This document shows, in pieces, positions 62,858-64,000 of a DNA stretch of 64,000 bases. The translations under genes were made by a program, and so were the position numbers. Source of the stretch: Nitrospirota bacterium (GTDB lineage: Bacteria; Nitrospirota; Leptospirillia; Leptospirillales; Leptospirillaceae); the NCBI GenBank assembly GCA_021785195.1, contig JAJYGC010000005.1:99809-163808 (forward strand), given 5' to 3'. The first letter of the stretch is position 1. The number at the start of each line of letters is the position of its first letter. The notes beneath the pieces are model-generated. The model made no database searches, was not told where the DNA came from, and saw nothing but the letters and a program-made list of their open reading frames with translations.

Positions 62858-62910
62858 TAAAAAGCATAGACAAAATAAGCTAAAACAGGAGGTTCAAAGT
62901 GAACCCGTCA

Positions 62911-63015
62911 CTATTCTGGCCTTCTCTCATCGATAAAAAACGAGTAGATCAACCCTAGACAGAGCATGATCATCGTTATTACCCAAAACACATAAGGGCT
63001 ATTTAAATTCCACAA
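62911..63015 (-). CDS. Candidate 34-aa single-TM CcoQ-like small protein (not in ORF track)
   Basis: TTG start with GGAGGT 7 nt upstream (alternative GTG 63024); (M)WNLNSPYVFWVITMIMLCLGLIYSFFIDERRPE*. Confidence 0.5.
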   Translation of the reverse strand: MWNLNSPYVFWVITMIMLCLGLIYSFFIDERRPE

Positions 63016-63061
63016 TTTGCCCACCTCCTCGAGAAAGACTTCCCGATCTATAATGGCCTAT

Positions 63062-63394
63062 TTAAAAGTCCTTCGCCACTTCCGTCTTCTTCAAAAGTAA
63101 ACCCATCCAAGTGTAAAAAACAGTCACATAGGTCGAATTGATCACATAACCCTGATCCCACCATGGACGACCCAAAGTCTTGCTAAGATGGGCCTTCAGA
63201 ACCGGAACGCCCTGGATCAACCAGTGATGGGGATGCCCAGGGTACTGAGGACGGGCACCAAAAAGAGGGAATGTCAACAACTCAGCAGTGACGACGGTCA
63301 TGGTCAAAATCAGGATAAGCGCAGCTGGAATATTGTTTGTTCCTTCTAGAATCCCATCAAACCGCTCGGTTAACATTTCATCAATGTCAGCCAT
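63062..63394 (-). CDS. Two-TM protein of the cbb3 oxidase locus, unknown
   Basis: 110 aa with ALILILTMTVVTAELLTFPLFG and VINSTYVTVFYTWMGLLL segments; follows ccoO-like gene. Confidence 0.6.
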   Translation of the reverse strand: MADIDEMLTERFDGILEGTNNIPAALILILTMTVVTAELLTFPLFGARPQYPGHPHHWLIQGVPVLKAHLSKTLGRPWWDQGYVINSTYVTVFYTWMGLLLKKTEVAKDF

Positions 63395-63481
63395 CGAACA
63401 ACTCCTTATTCGGTTGTATCTAACCGATAAATCCCCAAGAAAGTCTACTCGGGAACATATGATAAGTATAGCCCAAAGAGC

Positions 63482-64000
63482 CTACTTCAAACTGGACATG
63501 TAATCCGCCAGGGCATCCAGGTCCTTGCGACGAAGGTAGTTGAATGCCGGCATCATGGACTTGGGCTGGACCGCACGGGGATTGGCATGGTGAACAAGAT
63601 GCCATCCCTTGATCGGCAGCCGGCTTCCCACATGAAGCAAGTCGGGCGCCTTCCGGTCCGAACCGAACACCGTGGGACTTTCCCCCACAAAGTCGGCCGC
63701 CGTCGGAGGAGCACCAAAATACTGCCAGTCCTGGGTCTGCTCCGGAAGAAGCGTATGACACCACCAGCATCCCTCCCGGATAAAGACGACCTTTCCCTTC
63801 CCGATCATCGTTGGCCGATTGTCCCCGGTCATCATCGGGTCCTCCAGCGTCCAACCACTTTCCGTTCCGTAATCCTTCGCCTTCTGAACCGCCGTGGCCG
63901 TCGGTGGAATCTTCGCCATCTGCAGCGTCGGGAACAGGATTGTGATGGACAGAGTCACCACAAACAGGGTTGCGATCATCATCGTGCCGAATTTGTACTC
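63482..64000 (-). CDS. cbb3-type cytochrome oxidase subunit II (CcoO/FixO-like), 5' part outside window
   Basis: FIREGCWWCHTLLPEQTQDWQYFG heme c motif, VFGSDRKAPDLLHVGSRLPIKGWHLVHHANPRAVQPKSMMPAF; frame open to window end. Confidence 0.85.
   Translation of the reverse strand, partial: EYKFGTMMIATLFVVTLSITILFPTLQMAKIPPTATAVQKAKDYGTESGWTLEDPMMTGDNRPTMIGKGKVVFIREGCWWCHTLLPEQTQDWQYFGAPPTAADFVGESPTVFGSDRKAPDLLHVGSRLPIKGWHLVHHANPRAVQPKSMMPAFNYLRRKDLDALADYMSSLK

Overview
This 64 kb window is gene-dense chromosomal DNA. The gene content (split cytochrome b6/subunit IV complex with a multiheme cytochrome c, cbb3-type oxidase genes, many c-type cytochromes) suggests a chemolithotrophic Nitrospirota/Leptospirillum-like bacterium; this is an inference from protein flavour, not a database match. 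Left half: DUF815-type ATPase, DUF985 cupin, msrA, guaB-guaA-rluB-type-aspS, glnA (divergent from a Lpd/MerA-type flavoprotein), lytic transglycosylase, erpA-type protein, greA, then a pyrimidine block pyrR-pyrB-pyrC-carA-(radical SAM)-carB, plus housekeeping and secreted proteins. Centre: SppA, YajQ, an ABC-2 exporter, and a respiratory operon of GltD-like FAD/Fe-S oxidoreductase, Rieske, cyt b6, subunit IV, small TM protein and four-CxxCH cytochrome c. Right half: nadK, M14/AstE-like peptidase, and a long minus-strand run of ferredoxin, sigma54 activator, trpE-G-D-C-F-B-A, accD, folC and lptD. The right end (55.7-64 kb) is a cbb3-oxidase-associated accessory cluster. It includes two ~190-aa heme-copper-oxidase-subunit-I-like proteins flanking a membrane-anchored FGE/SUMF1-fold protein that lacks the catalytic Cys pair. 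It has its own promoter/terminator boundary and is the best candidate for an undescribed system. Other notable items: a promoter plus intrinsic terminator in the glnA leader, a structured intergenic region upstream of guaB, two small ORFs missing from the supplied ORF track, and a 120-bp tandem duplication in the RluB-like tail. I recognised no tRNA, rRNA, CRISPR array or mobile element. No searches or folding could be run.
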